Shown piece by piece: positions 24,962-33,355 of a stretch of DNA of 64,000 bases. Location: contig JAYTVW010000088.1 of assembly GCA_043743785.1 (NCBI GenBank), positions 1 to 64,000 of the forward strand. Reading direction: 5' to 3'. The notes beneath the pieces were generated by a model. That model saw only the letters and a program-made list of their open reading frames with translations. It did not search any database and was not told the origin of the DNA. Source of the DNA: JAQTNA01 sp043743785. Lineage in GTDB: Bacteria > Pseudomonadota > Gammaproteobacteria > Burkholderiales > Rhodocyclaceae. Position numbers and translations under genes: made by a program. Position 1 is the stretch's first letter, and each line of letters starts with the position of its first letter.

Positions 24962-26697
24962 ACAGGGAGCAGGTTCTTGCCGTGCTATATGACCTTACCC
25001 TGGTCATTGGCAAGGAAACCCGGGTCGATGCGCTGCTCGGCAAAGTATTGCAGCGCTTGCTTTTTCATACCTCCTTCCCCTCCGGCATGGTGCTCACCCG
25101 GCAGGAGGCGGGTTGGGCCAGGGTGGTCCTGGTGATCGGGGACCACGTGCTCGCCCGGCAGCAGGGGCGGGAGATCGAGGTGCCGGACCGGTTGTTGGGC
25201 GTCGGCGTGGAAATGCTCGAGGATGCCGCTCTGCTGGCCGGGCTGGGGGGCAGTCGGGCCTATACCCATGCGCTCAAGCTGCCGGTGGACGATGCCTGCA
25301 CGATCCTGTTGCTGGCGCCGGCAATGCCCTGCTCCGACCTTCCCCTGACCCAGATATTTCATCCGGTTCTGACCAACCTGGCCAAGGCCATGCGCCTGTG
25401 TCAGGACAGCGAGGCCCTTTCCCGCTCCCTGCAAAGTGACAGGGATCAGGCGCTGGCGGAACTGCAACGTTACCGTTTGCACCTGGAAGATCTGGTGGCT
25501 CAGCGAACCGCGGAACTGGCAGAGTCGAAGGCCGCCGCCGAGGCCGCCAACCAGGCCAAGAGCGCCTTCCTGGCCAACATGAGCCATGAGATCCGCACGC
25601 CCATGAATGCCATCCTGGGCATGGTGCGTCTCCTGGCGCGGGACGGCGTGACGTCAGGGCAGATGCTCCGCCTGGAAAAGATCGAAGGCGCGGGCAAGCA
25701 CTTGCTGGGCATCATCAATGATGTGCTGGACATCTCCAAGATCGAAGCGGGGCGCTTCGTGCTGGAGGAAAGCGAGATCGCCGTGGCGGGCATCCTCGGC
25801 AACGTGGCCTCCATGCTGGCGGATTCCGCCCGGGCCAAGGGCATCAAGCTGCTCTTGCAGGTGGAGCCGCTGCCCCATCGGCTCCTGGGGGATGCCCTGC
25901 GTCTGCAGCAAGCCCTGCTGAACTACGCCACCAATGCGGTGAAATTTACCGAGCAGGGCAGCGTGGCCCTCAAGGTCAGCAAGCTGGCCGAGGAGGGGGA
26001 GGGCGTGAGACTGCGTTTCCAGGTGCGGGACACGGGGATTGGTATCGATGCCGCTACCCTGGGCAAGCTGTTTTCCGCCTTTGAGCAGGCCGACAGTTCC
26101 ACCACCCGGAAATATGGCGGTACGGGTCTCGGGCTGGCCATCACCAGCCGCCTGGCGACGCTCATGGGCGGCGAGGTGGGCGTTGAGAGCACGCCGGGGG
26201 TGGGCAGCACCTTCTGGTTTACGGTTGTCCTGAAGAAGGCGCCAGGGCTGGCGCACCAGGACGGTCCGGCTCCCGTCGGGGACGCAGAGGAAATCCTGCT
26301 CGCCAATTACCGGGGCACCCGCATCCTCCTGGCGGAGGACGATCCCATCAATCAGGAACTGGGTGTGGAGTTGTTGAAGGACGTGGGCTTTGAAGTGGAT
26401 GTGGCCGACAACGGCCAGCGGGCCGTTGAAATGCTGGCTGCCAAGGCTTATGCCCTGGTGCTCATGGACATGCAGATGCCGGTGATGGACGGTCTGGAGG
26501 CAAGCCGTCGGATACGTGATCTGCCCAATGGCCGGGATGTCCCGGTGCTGGCCATGACGGCCAATGCCTTTGCCGAGGACCGCAACCGCTGCCTTGAGGC
26601 CGGCATGAACGACTTCATCAGCAAGCCGGTGGATCCGGACGTCCTCTACCGGGTCATTCTCAAGTGGCTTTCGGTATCGGATTCAAAGGCACCGTGA
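24958..26697 (+). CDS. Cytoplasmic hybrid histidine kinase paired with the FIST sensor
   Basis: A 579-residue kinase without membrane helices. The N-terminus (about 1-160) looks like a degenerate GAF-type sensor. A coiled coil precedes HisKA with H210 (SHEIRTPMNAILGM), then ATPase motifs (DTGIGIDA, GGTGLGLAI) and a C-terminal receiver with D504 (LVLMDMQMP). It lacks an Hpt domain, so an external Hpt protein or direct output is needed. Its 3' end overlaps the convergent rquA coding sequence by 38 bases. Pairing with a FIST protein matches NosP/NahK-type nitric oxide signalling. Confidence 0.9.
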   Translation: MNREQVLAVLYDLTLVIGKETRVDALLGKVLQRLLFHTSFPSGMVLTRQEAGWARVVLVIGDHVLARQQGREIEVPDRLLGVGVEMLEDAALLAGLGGSRAYTHALKLPVDDACTILLLAPAMPCSDLPLTQIFHPVLTNLAKAMRLCQDSEALSRSLQSDRDQALAELQRYRLHLEDLVAQRTAELAESKAAAEAANQAKSAFLANMSHEIRTPMNAILGMVRLLARDGVTSGQMLRLEKIEGAGKHLLGIINDVLDISKIEAGRFVLEESEIAVAGILGNVASMLADSARAKGIKLLLQVEPLPHRLLGDALRLQQALLNYATNAVKFTEQGSVALKVSKLAEEGEGVRLRFQVRDTGIGIDAATLGKLFSAFEQADSSTTRKYGGTGLGLAITSRLATLMGGEVGVESTPGVGSTFWFTVVLKKAPGLAHQDGPAPVGDAEEILLANYRGTRILLAEDDPINQELGVELLKDVGFEVDVADNGQRAVEMLAAKAYALVLMDMQMPVMDGLEASRRIRDLPNGRDVPVLAMTANAFAEDRNRCLEAGMNDFISKPVDPDVLYRVILKWLSVSDSKAP

Positions 26698-27385
26698 TTT
26701 CCACCAGCTGATACAGGCCGCCGAAATATGTCCGGTGGTTCAGGGCTGCCGCTGGAAAACCGGCGGGCAGCCAGGTGCCCAGGTCTTCCCGCCACAGATC
26801 CAGGGCAAAGGGTTCCAGGGTGGCCAGGATGCCCTTCATGGGCCAGTGGAGTGGGTGGCGCCGGGAGGGCTGGTGGTAGTCCACGATGACCACCTTGCCG
26901 CCGGGGCGTACGGCCCGCATTACCTGGGCCAGGGTGGCCCGACGCACCGCTTCCGGCTGTTCGTGAAGCAGGAAGAACAGCAGGGCGCGGTCATACTGGC
27001 CGGGTTTGCAGCCCAGGCTGGCACCATCCGCCAGGAAGAGTCCCACGTTCTTTCGGCGCCCCAGTTTGCTGGCCAGGTTGTCCAATTGTCCCGGCAGTAC
27101 ATCCACCACATCCAGCCGGCCCCCGGGGCCATGCCGGTCACTCCAACGGGGCGTCAGGTCGCCATACACGCAGGCCACCTGCAGGCTACGGCCTTCGAGC
27201 CGGTCGCCGAAGGCCGCCAGGGCCGCGTCCCGCAGGCGTCGGTAATTGCCCCACAGGATGAGGTTGATGAGCCACTGGCGCTCAAATAAGCGGATCGCCA
27301 CGGGGGCACCATAGGCCCACCAGTAGTGGGTCTTGAGATATTCCGGGATGGGGGGAATCCCCGCTTTGCTGGCGCGATGCTGCAA
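26660..27385 (-). CDS. rquA: Rhodoquinone biosynthesis methyltransferase-like protein RquA
   Basis: A 241-residue protein with the RquA hallmark segments YLKTHYWWAYGAPVAIRLFERQWL and NLILWGNYRRLRDAAL, followed by a modified SAM-binding fold (LQVACVYGD, RLDVVDVLPGQL). RquA converts ubiquinone to rhodoquinone by replacing a methoxy with an amino group. The low-potential quinone lets fumarate reductase run anaerobically. The usual acidic residue after the first glycine loop is altered, as is typical for RquA compared with UbiE/UbiG. The gene ends inside the 3' end of the convergent kinase. Confidence 0.85.
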   Translation of the reverse strand: MQHRASKAGIPPIPEYLKTHYWWAYGAPVAIRLFERQWLINLILWGNYRRLRDAALAAFGDRLEGRSLQVACVYGDLTPRWSDRHGPGGRLDVVDVLPGQLDNLASKLGRRKNVGLFLADGASLGCKPGQYDRALLFFLLHEQPEAVRRATLAQVMRAVRPGGKVVIVDYHQPSRRHPLHWPMKGILATLEPFALDLWREDLGTWLPAGFPAAALNHRTYFGGLYQLVEITVPLNPIPKAT

Positions 27386-27475
27386 GAGGCAAGCCTTCTC
27401 GATAGGGCGGAGGATAGGGCCGGTGCGGGCCGATGTCCGTTCAGCATACCCTATGTTGCATTGCAGCAGAAGCTG

Positions 27476-27646
27476 TCAATCGCCGCTTTTCTGTTCTGGC
27501 TTGGGGGCATCCTGCCGGGCAAGCTCCCGTTCCTTGCGCTGAAGGGCCAGCCACTGGGCCTCGGTCAGGCCATGGCTGCCGTCGCAGTATTCGCGGCGGC
27601 CACAACCGCAGCGGCCCACATCTGCCGGATTTTCCTGAACGCGCAT
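27476..27646 (-). CDS. CDGSH-type iron-sulfur mini-protein (56 residues)
   Basis: A short leftward frame encodes a product with C13, C15, C21 and H25 in RCGCGRREYCDGSHG, the three-Cys one-His pattern of CDGSH [2Fe-2S] proteins. The spacing between the second and third Cys is shorter than in mitoNEET. The C-terminal half is a charged helix (LTEAQWLALQRKERELARQ). AAGGGAG lies about 7 bases before the ATG. It sits 90 bases upstream of rquA on the same strand and may be co-transcribed with it. A role in electron transfer or Fe-S handling is likely. Confidence 0.85.
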   Translation of the reverse strand: MRVQENPADVGRCGCGRREYCDGSHGLTEAQWLALQRKERELARQDAPKPEQKSGD

Positions 27647-27767
27647 TTCGTGCTCCCTTGAAAAAGCGCCAGATTATGCCTCGTTACAGGCCTGCTCGGG
27701 CGTTGGCTTGGGGGACGCCGATGCGTCGTTCCGGCATCCAGCACAGAGGGTGCCGGCGTTCGTCGTG

Positions 27768-29387
27768 TCAGGCAGCTGGCAATTGACCCGGGTTAGCGCC
27801 TGTGACCTTGGTGAGTCTGGCGGTGAACCAGAAGGTGCTGCCCACACCTTTCTCGCTGTTTACCCCAAGCGTGCCACCCATGGCCCGAACCAGGCGTTTG
27901 CTCAGCGCAAGTCCCAGTCCTATCCCGCCGTGCTTGCGCGACAGGGAACCATCGGCCTGCTCGAAAACGCTGAAGAGCCGTTCCTTATCCTCGGCCGGAA
28001 TGCCGATGCCGGTGTCCTCGACTTCAAAACGCACCAGGACATCCGCCGGATTGTCCTCAACCACAAAGCCTCGCACGGAGATGGCTCCCTGGCTGGTGAA
28101 TTTGATGGCGTTGCTGCTCAAGTGACCAAGGATTTGCCCCAGGCGCTGCACATCGCCATGCAGCATCAGATAGGCCAGGTCTGGCGCGATGTCGATAGTG
28201 AATGCCAGTCCCTTATCTTGTGCCTGGGGCACTTTCTGACAAACCAGGGCATCCACGAGAGTGCTCAGCCTGAAGTCAGCGGCCTCCAGCGTGAAGCGTT
28301 CGGATTCTGTCTTGGAGAACTCAAGGATGTCATTGATGATCGCGAGCAGTTTCTCGGAGGTCAGCTTGACCTTGGTGAGGGTATCCGCCAGCTTGGGGTC
28401 GCCGGCACGGCGCAGTGCCACATTGGTCAAGCCCATGATGCCGTTCATCGGGGTCCGCAATTCGTGGCTCATGTTGGCCAGGAACACGGTCTTGGCCCGG
28501 TTGGCCGCTTCGGCGGCCTCCTTGGCGATGGATAACTCGGCGGTCCGCTCCGCCACCATTTTTTCCAATTTTTCCTGGGCGACATGCGTACTGACAATGA
28601 CGGCCCGCTGTTCGCGGTCGATTCTGAGCACGAAGAAATAGACCAGGCCGTAGACCGTCGCCATGATCAGGAAAGTAATCGAAGAAATCAGCCCGGCGAT
28701 TTTGTTGGCTTCGCGGATCGTGGTCGCCAGCGGCACCCGGATGGAGATCAGTGCACGGATGCTGTTGGGACTCTCATGAAAGCCTCTTTCGCTGCCATAG
28801 AGTCCGATGAGTTCCAGCGGCGCATCCTTGGGGTCGCCGTGGCACTTCAGGCAACCCTTGCTTGAACGGTCGATGGGTACCGCAAGGTGCAACATGGGTT
28901 CGCCGTTCTGTTGCACGACCTCCCGAATTTCCTTGACCTCCCCCCGGTTCATCCGCGCCAGCAAGGCGCTCTCGAATGCGTCGGCCTGGTTGATGGGATT
29001 GCGCGGGTTGTCCGTTGCCAGCTTGAAATACACGGGCGGCAAGCCGACCTTTTCACGCTCTTTGTTGATGAGTTCCTTGACGTTGCGGGCGATGAAGGTG
29101 AAGGACATCACCTTCGGGGAAAAATACTCTTTGTAGAGTTGTCCCGCCGCCTGGAGACGATAGATTTCCGGACGCTGGATTTCCGTGACGTAGCGATGCA
29201 CCGCCTTGTGGCTCAATAACGCATCGAGCGCCGACTTCTGGGCTTCGCTGATCGCGTAGCTTTCCGTCTTCTGGTAGTACAGGGCGACCAAAACGATATA
29301 GGCCACGATGAAAATCGGTAGCATAACAAACAACACCTGCCGGTTTTTCGGTAGCTCCGGGAACCAGTCTCTATGACGCGAGTTCAT
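27768..29387 (-). CDS. Sensor histidine kinase with DUF3365 c-type heme sensor domain
   Basis: A 539-residue membrane kinase. A TM helix (about 19-41) precedes a periplasmic DUF3365/Tll0287-like domain that contains one c-heme site, C179-x-x-C182-H183 (GCLKCHG). A second TM helix (about 235-257) leads to a coiled coil, HisKA with H308 (SHELRTPMNGIMGL) and an ATPase domain (EDTGIGIPAE, GGIGLGLAL). There is no receiver. A covalently bound heme suggests sensing of redox potential, NO or O2 in the periplasm. AAGG 5 bases upstream supports ATG 29387. No partner regulator is next to it. Confidence 0.9.
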   Translation of the reverse strand: MNSRHRDWFPELPKNRQVLFVMLPIFIVAYIVLVALYYQKTESYAISEAQKSALDALLSHKAVHRYVTEIQRPEIYRLQAAGQLYKEYFSPKVMSFTFIARNVKELINKEREKVGLPPVYFKLATDNPRNPINQADAFESALLARMNRGEVKEIREVVQQNGEPMLHLAVPIDRSSKGCLKCHGDPKDAPLELIGLYGSERGFHESPNSIRALISIRVPLATTIREANKIAGLISSITFLIMATVYGLVYFFVLRIDREQRAVIVSTHVAQEKLEKMVAERTAELSIAKEAAEAANRAKTVFLANMSHELRTPMNGIMGLTNVALRRAGDPKLADTLTKVKLTSEKLLAIINDILEFSKTESERFTLEAADFRLSTLVDALVCQKVPQAQDKGLAFTIDIAPDLAYLMLHGDVQRLGQILGHLSSNAIKFTSQGAISVRGFVVEDNPADVLVRFEVEDTGIGIPAEDKERLFSVFEQADGSLSRKHGGIGLGLALSKRLVRAMGGTLGVNSEKGVGSTFWFTARLTKVTGANPGQLPAA

Positions 29388-29486
29388 ATAGCCTTGTGGA
29401 TGCGTGTGCTGCTTCGCTACGGTTCGCCATGGTAGGGGGCTTTTGCGGCGGAAAGCAAGCCTGCTTGTCATGCTTCCTGCCGGCGT

Positions 29487-32400
29487 TCAAACCAGTTCCA
29501 CGAGCCTCGGCAGGCTGGCGAAATACAGGGCCAGGCGCACCGGGCCGGGAGCCAGTTCCGCCAGCAGCCGGCCGTAGCGCTCCAGCTGGGGCCGGTGAAT
29601 TTCCAGCCGGCTGGCCAGGAAGGCTGCCGTGTCGCCGTCGGGCGGGCTGTCGGTCTTGTAGTCCACCACCCAGCGCTCGCCATTCGCCGTCTCGAAATAG
29701 CGGTCGATGATAAAGAGGCTGACGCCATCGCTCCCCGCTTCGGAGAGCGCCCATTCGTTCCTGGCCACCGGATGGGCGCCCAGGATCCAGCGGCCTTTTT
29801 CGTCGTCCAGGCAGCGCAGCACGGCGTCCGTGGCCCGTTTGGCAGCCCGCTTGGCCGCCTCACCGAAGATGCCTTCCCGTTCCACCAGTCGCCGCAGGAA
29901 GGGCGTGAGGCTGTGCACCCTGGCTGGATCCCAGGCGGCCAGGTCGTCTTCCGCGATTTTCTGCAGCAGACGGTGGGTGGCGATGCCGGCGGCCACGGCT
30001 TCCAGATGGATGGCGGCGGGTTCCGTCAGGGCCGGCAGGGCGGACTGGGCCGTCACCCGGCCTTGGGGCTGGGGCGGCACCGGGCACCAGCCCGGCGCTA
30101 TCCGTTGCAGGGGCAGGGCCGGGGGCGGGGCGGCTTCCGCTTCTTCTGGTTCTTCCGGCTCGGGCAGGTGGGCGAACTCCCCTGCAACATCGTCCCATAG
30201 CAGGGCCAGCAGGGATTTCGGGGCGGGGCGCGGCTCCCGCTCGTCAGCCTTGCCGCCCATGGCGGCCACGGCTGTCAGGTGCAGGTGGTTTTTTGCCCGG
30301 GTGGCGGCCACGTAGAGCAGGCGCTGAACTTCGAAGGCTTGCTTCTCTTCATGCAGGCGGCCGATGTACTGGTAAAGGATGTCCTTGTCGCTGCCGGTGG
30401 CGTGCACCGGGGCGATAAGCAGGCCCGGGGTGCCATCGGCGGCCGGGGTGGGCATCCATTGCAGGAGTTCCTTGTCCGGGTTCCTGGGTTTCCGGTCCAG
30501 TCCCGGCAGGATCACGGTGTCGAATTCCAGTCCCTTGGACTTGTGGATGGTCATGAGCTGGACCTTCCCCGCCTCGCCCACCTGGGGGGCGGCGTAGAGG
30601 GCCGCCAGCTTGTCCGCCAGGGCGTCCGGGTCGAAACCGTCCTGGCCTTCCATTTCCTCCACCAGGTCGAAGTAGGCCTCCACGTCGGTCCGGGCGGCGG
30701 CGTCCGGCAGCAGGGCTTCGCCGCCGAGTTGCAGCCAGGCCCGTTCCGCCAGGCAGCGCAATGACAATCGCCCCTGCTGTTCGATGAGGGGCTGCAGAAT
30801 GTCCCGGCAGCGGCGGGCCCGGATGGCGCCCTCCGGCGTGAGAAGTGCCAGCCGGGCGTCGTCCCGCAGCAGGCGCAAGAGGCCGGTCTGGAAATCGTCG
30901 CCGCACAGGGCGTGCAGCTCGGACAGCGTCAGGCCGCACCAGGGGGCGCGCAGGACCGTCAGCCAATGCACCCGGTCCCCGGGCAGCAGCAGCGCCCGGG
31001 TCAGGGACACCAGGTCGGCGATGTACTGGCGGTCCGCCAGGGCGTCGATGTCCACCGCCTGGAAGGGAATGCCGGCGTCCCGCAGCACCGGCGCGATGTG
31101 GGCCAGGTGGGAACGGCTGCGTACCAGGATGGCCACGCTGGCCTGTGCCGCCAGGGCCTCCCGCACCAGGTCTAGCACCCGCCGGGCTTCCGCTTCCCGG
31201 CTGTCCACGCCGGTTTCGGCTACTTCCTGGGTGTCCGGGTCGAACATCAGGCCTTGCAGGAAGGCATGCATGCAAACCGCAGCTCCCTCAAGTTCCGCCT
31301 TGACCGCTTCCGCCGGGCTGACCGGAACGGCGCCCCGCAGCATGTCCGCCTTGTGGGGGAAGATGCGGCCGAAGGCCTTGTTCACCCAGGCCACGATGCC
31401 GGCCTGGGAGCGGAAATTGGCCTTGAGTGTCAGGGCTTCCAGGGCCATGCCCCCCAGGCCTTCTTCCTGAGCCCGCAGGAACAGGCCCACTTCCGCCTGG
31501 CGAAACAGGTAGATGGACTGCATGGGGTCGCCCACCAGGAACAGACTGCGGCCGTCCCCCGCCTGCCAGCCTCCGGTGAGGCGGCGCAGCAACTCCCACT
31601 GGGTGCCGCTGGTGTCCTGGAATTCGTCCACCAGCAGGTGGCGGATGCGGTAATCCAGGGACAGGGCCAGGTCCGTCGGGGCTTCCTCTGTGCCCAGGGC
31701 CAGCAGGGCGCGGGACTGGATTTCGGCGAAATCCACTTCCCCGGCGGCCATGAACTGCAGCCACAGGCGGGCGGCGGCCAGGCGCAGTACCCGCATGAGA
31801 GCCCGCAGCACCTGCCATTGTTCCTCCGAATAGGCCGGGGGCGGCAGCTTGCGCAGGGCCGCCAGGGCCGCTTCTGCCTCCCTATCCAGGCTGGACAGCA
31901 AGTTGGTACAGGCGGCTTTTTCCGCCTTGGCGGTGGTGGGGAAGCCGGTGTTTTTGTTGAGGACCTTGCGCAGGGTGTCGCTGGTGGTCAGGCACAGTTC
32001 GCACAGTGCCCGCCACAGGGGCAGGTCTTCCGGCGCCGCCGTGAGGGCGTCTTCCCAGTCCGCCAGGGCCGTGATGGTGGAATCGCTGTCTTCCGCCAGC
32101 AGGCGGCTGGCCGCGCCCCGGGCCAGGGGGCGCAGGCTGGGCAGGAAGCCCGGCGGCAGGGCCGCCCGGGCGGTGGCGATGGCGCTCTCGGACTGCAAGG
32201 CCAGCAAGTCCTCCAGCCATTGGCGCACCTCCAGTTCATCCCCGTCCAGATTCAGCAAATGGGGCAGCCACTGCTCCCGGCGGGCCAGCATGCGGGCCAG
32301 CAGGGCTTCCAGTTTGCCCAGATCGTTGTCCATGTGGGCCAGCACTTCGGAGAGGGCCGCTACGTCCGGGCTGGCTCCGTCGGCGGTTTCCAGATCTGCC

Positions 32401-32888
32401 AGGGTTTCCCGGGCTGCCTCCTGGTAATGGCGGCTGGGATCATCCGACGGCGTGATACCGCCCCCCAGCTGGGCCAGTACCGGCATGCGCGCCACCAGAG
32501 ACGAGCACAGGCCGTCGATGGTCTGGATGCGCAGCCGGGATGGGTGGGTGAGCAGGTTCCAGCCCTTTTCCGCGTCCCGTCCCAGGGCGGCAGCGGCCAG
32601 CCGGTGGGTGGTCAGTTCGTGTTCCTTTTCCGGAATCGGCTGGAGGCCATGTTGCACGGCGTCCGCCATCTCCAGGCGTTCCAGCAGCCGGTTCTTCATT
32701 TCCGCCGCCGCCTTGCGGGTAAAGGTGATGGCGACGATTTCCTCCGGCATCTCCGCCGTGGCCAGCAGGGCCAGGATGCGCTGGGTCAGCAGTTCTGTCT
32801 TGCCGGAGCCGGCAGGGGCCTGCACGATAAAGGAGCGCCGGATGTCCAGGGCTTCACGGCGGGCTTTGAGATCGGAGGGTGGGGTCAT
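29487..32888 (-). CDS. AddA-like UvrD-family helicase-nuclease
   Basis: A 1133-residue superfamily 1 helicase. Walker A is at 23-32 (QAPAGSGKTE, K30), Walker B is in HLLVDEFQDTSG, and the later helicase motifs include VGDPMQSIYLFR, LMTIHKSKGLEFD and LLYVAATRAKN. A RecB/Cas4-type nuclease motif follows near the C-terminus (WVVDYKTDSP, then QLERYG). Together with the nuclease gene at 33354-36143 it forms an AddAB-type double-strand-break resection enzyme, working like RecBCD. A BrnA/BrnT remnant separates the two subunit genes. Confidence 0.9.
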   Translation of the reverse strand: MTPPSDLKARREALDIRRSFIVQAPAGSGKTELLTQRILALLATAEMPEEIVAITFTRKAAAEMKNRLLERLEMADAVQHGLQPIPEKEHELTTHRLAAAALGRDAEKGWNLLTHPSRLRIQTIDGLCSSLVARMPVLAQLGGGITPSDDPSRHYQEAARETLADLETADGASPDVAALSEVLAHMDNDLGKLEALLARMLARREQWLPHLLNLDGDELEVRQWLEDLLALQSESAIATARAALPPGFLPSLRPLARGAASRLLAEDSDSTITALADWEDALTAAPEDLPLWRALCELCLTTSDTLRKVLNKNTGFPTTAKAEKAACTNLLSSLDREAEAALAALRKLPPPAYSEEQWQVLRALMRVLRLAAARLWLQFMAAGEVDFAEIQSRALLALGTEEAPTDLALSLDYRIRHLLVDEFQDTSGTQWELLRRLTGGWQAGDGRSLFLVGDPMQSIYLFRQAEVGLFLRAQEEGLGGMALEALTLKANFRSQAGIVAWVNKAFGRIFPHKADMLRGAVPVSPAEAVKAELEGAAVCMHAFLQGLMFDPDTQEVAETGVDSREAEARRVLDLVREALAAQASVAILVRSRSHLAHIAPVLRDAGIPFQAVDIDALADRQYIADLVSLTRALLLPGDRVHWLTVLRAPWCGLTLSELHALCGDDFQTGLLRLLRDDARLALLTPEGAIRARRCRDILQPLIEQQGRLSLRCLAERAWLQLGGEALLPDAAARTDVEAYFDLVEEMEGQDGFDPDALADKLAALYAAPQVGEAGKVQLMTIHKSKGLEFDTVILPGLDRKPRNPDKELLQWMPTPAADGTPGLLIAPVHATGSDKDILYQYIGRLHEEKQAFEVQRLLYVAATRAKNHLHLTAVAAMGGKADEREPRPAPKSLLALLWDDVAGEFAHLPEPEEPEEAEAAPPPALPLQRIAPGWCPVPPQPQGRVTAQSALPALTEPAAIHLEAVAAGIATHRLLQKIAEDDLAAWDPARVHSLTPFLRRLVEREGIFGEAAKRAAKRATDAVLRCLDDEKGRWILGAHPVARNEWALSEAGSDGVSLFIIDRYFETANGERWVVDYKTDSPPDGDTAAFLASRLEIHRPQLERYGRLLAELAPGPVRLALYFASLPRLVELV

Positions 32889-32900
32889 TTTGAAAGCTGC

Positions 32901-33167
32901 TCATTGGCTATGCAATTTTTCCTGCAACCAAACCTTGATGAGGGACTGATACGGAACGTCGCGGGAGTTGGCAGCAGCCTTGATGGAGTCCAACAGGTGC
33001 TGGGGCAGGCGCAGGGAGATGGTCCGGGTGGTCGGCTTCAAGTTCGGCAGCACCACGCTCCGGGCCTTGGCCCAGTCCAGATAGCCCGTCGAATCATTGG
33101 CCTCCCAGAAAGCGCGTTCTTCAGCCTCGTTGGCAAACGGGGGGATGGCTTTAAGTTGATTGGTCAT
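32901..33167 (-). CDS. BrnA-family antitoxin (ribbon-helix-helix)
   Basis: An 88-residue protein with the BrnA arrangement: an N-terminal part (FANEAEERAFWEANDSTGYLDW) and a C-terminal ribbon-helix-helix (TRTISLRLPQHLLDSIKAAA ... PYQSLIKVWLQEKL). BrnA binds the BrnT ribonuclease toxin and represses the operon. Its ATG overlaps the end of a brnT-like frame that has lost its N-terminal half, so this appears to be an orphan antitoxin. It reads in the same direction as, and ends 13 bases before, the AddA-like gene. Confidence 0.88.
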   Translation of the reverse strand: MTNQLKAIPPFANEAEERAFWEANDSTGYLDWAKARSVVLPNLKPTTRTISLRLPQHLLDSIKAAANSRDVPYQSLIKVWLQEKLHSQ

Positions 33168-33327
33168 AGATTTCTCGCTCCTTTCGGTGCATGTCCCGGG
33201 CCGAAATCACGCGGATTTTTGTTCCGGCGTCCCGTAGCGTGAAGGTGATGTGCAAGGGCCGCCCATTGTCGGTTTTGCCCAAGGCATGAAAGTGGAATTC
33301 CAACCCATGCGGTGCAATTATTGCACC
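33151..33327 (-). pseudogene. brnT toxin remnant (5'-truncated)
   Basis: The frame encodes a BrnT-like C-terminal half: FHALGKTDNGRPLHITFTLR, then IRVISARDMHRKEREIYDQ. This includes the conserved Arg/His-rich end of the toxin. An in-frame stop (33328-33330 on the minus strand) lies directly upstream, and no ATG precedes the conserved part. The usual first half (about 40 residues with the catalytic FEWD...KHG region) is missing. The break coincides with a 17-bp tandem repeat and the end of the AddB-like gene. It is therefore probably inactive. Confidence 0.8.
33311..33327. repeat. GGTGCAAT-ATTGCACC palindrome
   Basis: An 8-bp perfect inverted repeat around one central base lies at the truncated end of brnT. 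It resembles common intergenic palindromes with a GTAGGGTGCAATA core. Confidence 0.65.
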
Positions 33328-33355
33328 CTACGGCCATCTGCACCCTACGGCCATC
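33322..33355. repeat. Two tandem copies of a 17-bp unit
   Basis: TGCACCCTACGGCCATC occurs twice head to tail (33322-33338 and 33339-33355) without mismatch. The second copy covers two bases of the AddB-like stop codon, and the first reaches the brnT remnant. The duplication probably marks the junction where the toxin gene lost its 5' half. Confidence 0.9.

Noticed and set aside
31254..33242. 662-codon frame opposite the AddA-like helicase and BrnA
   Set aside because: Gln/Gly-rich shadow without motifs, crossing two real genes and their gap.
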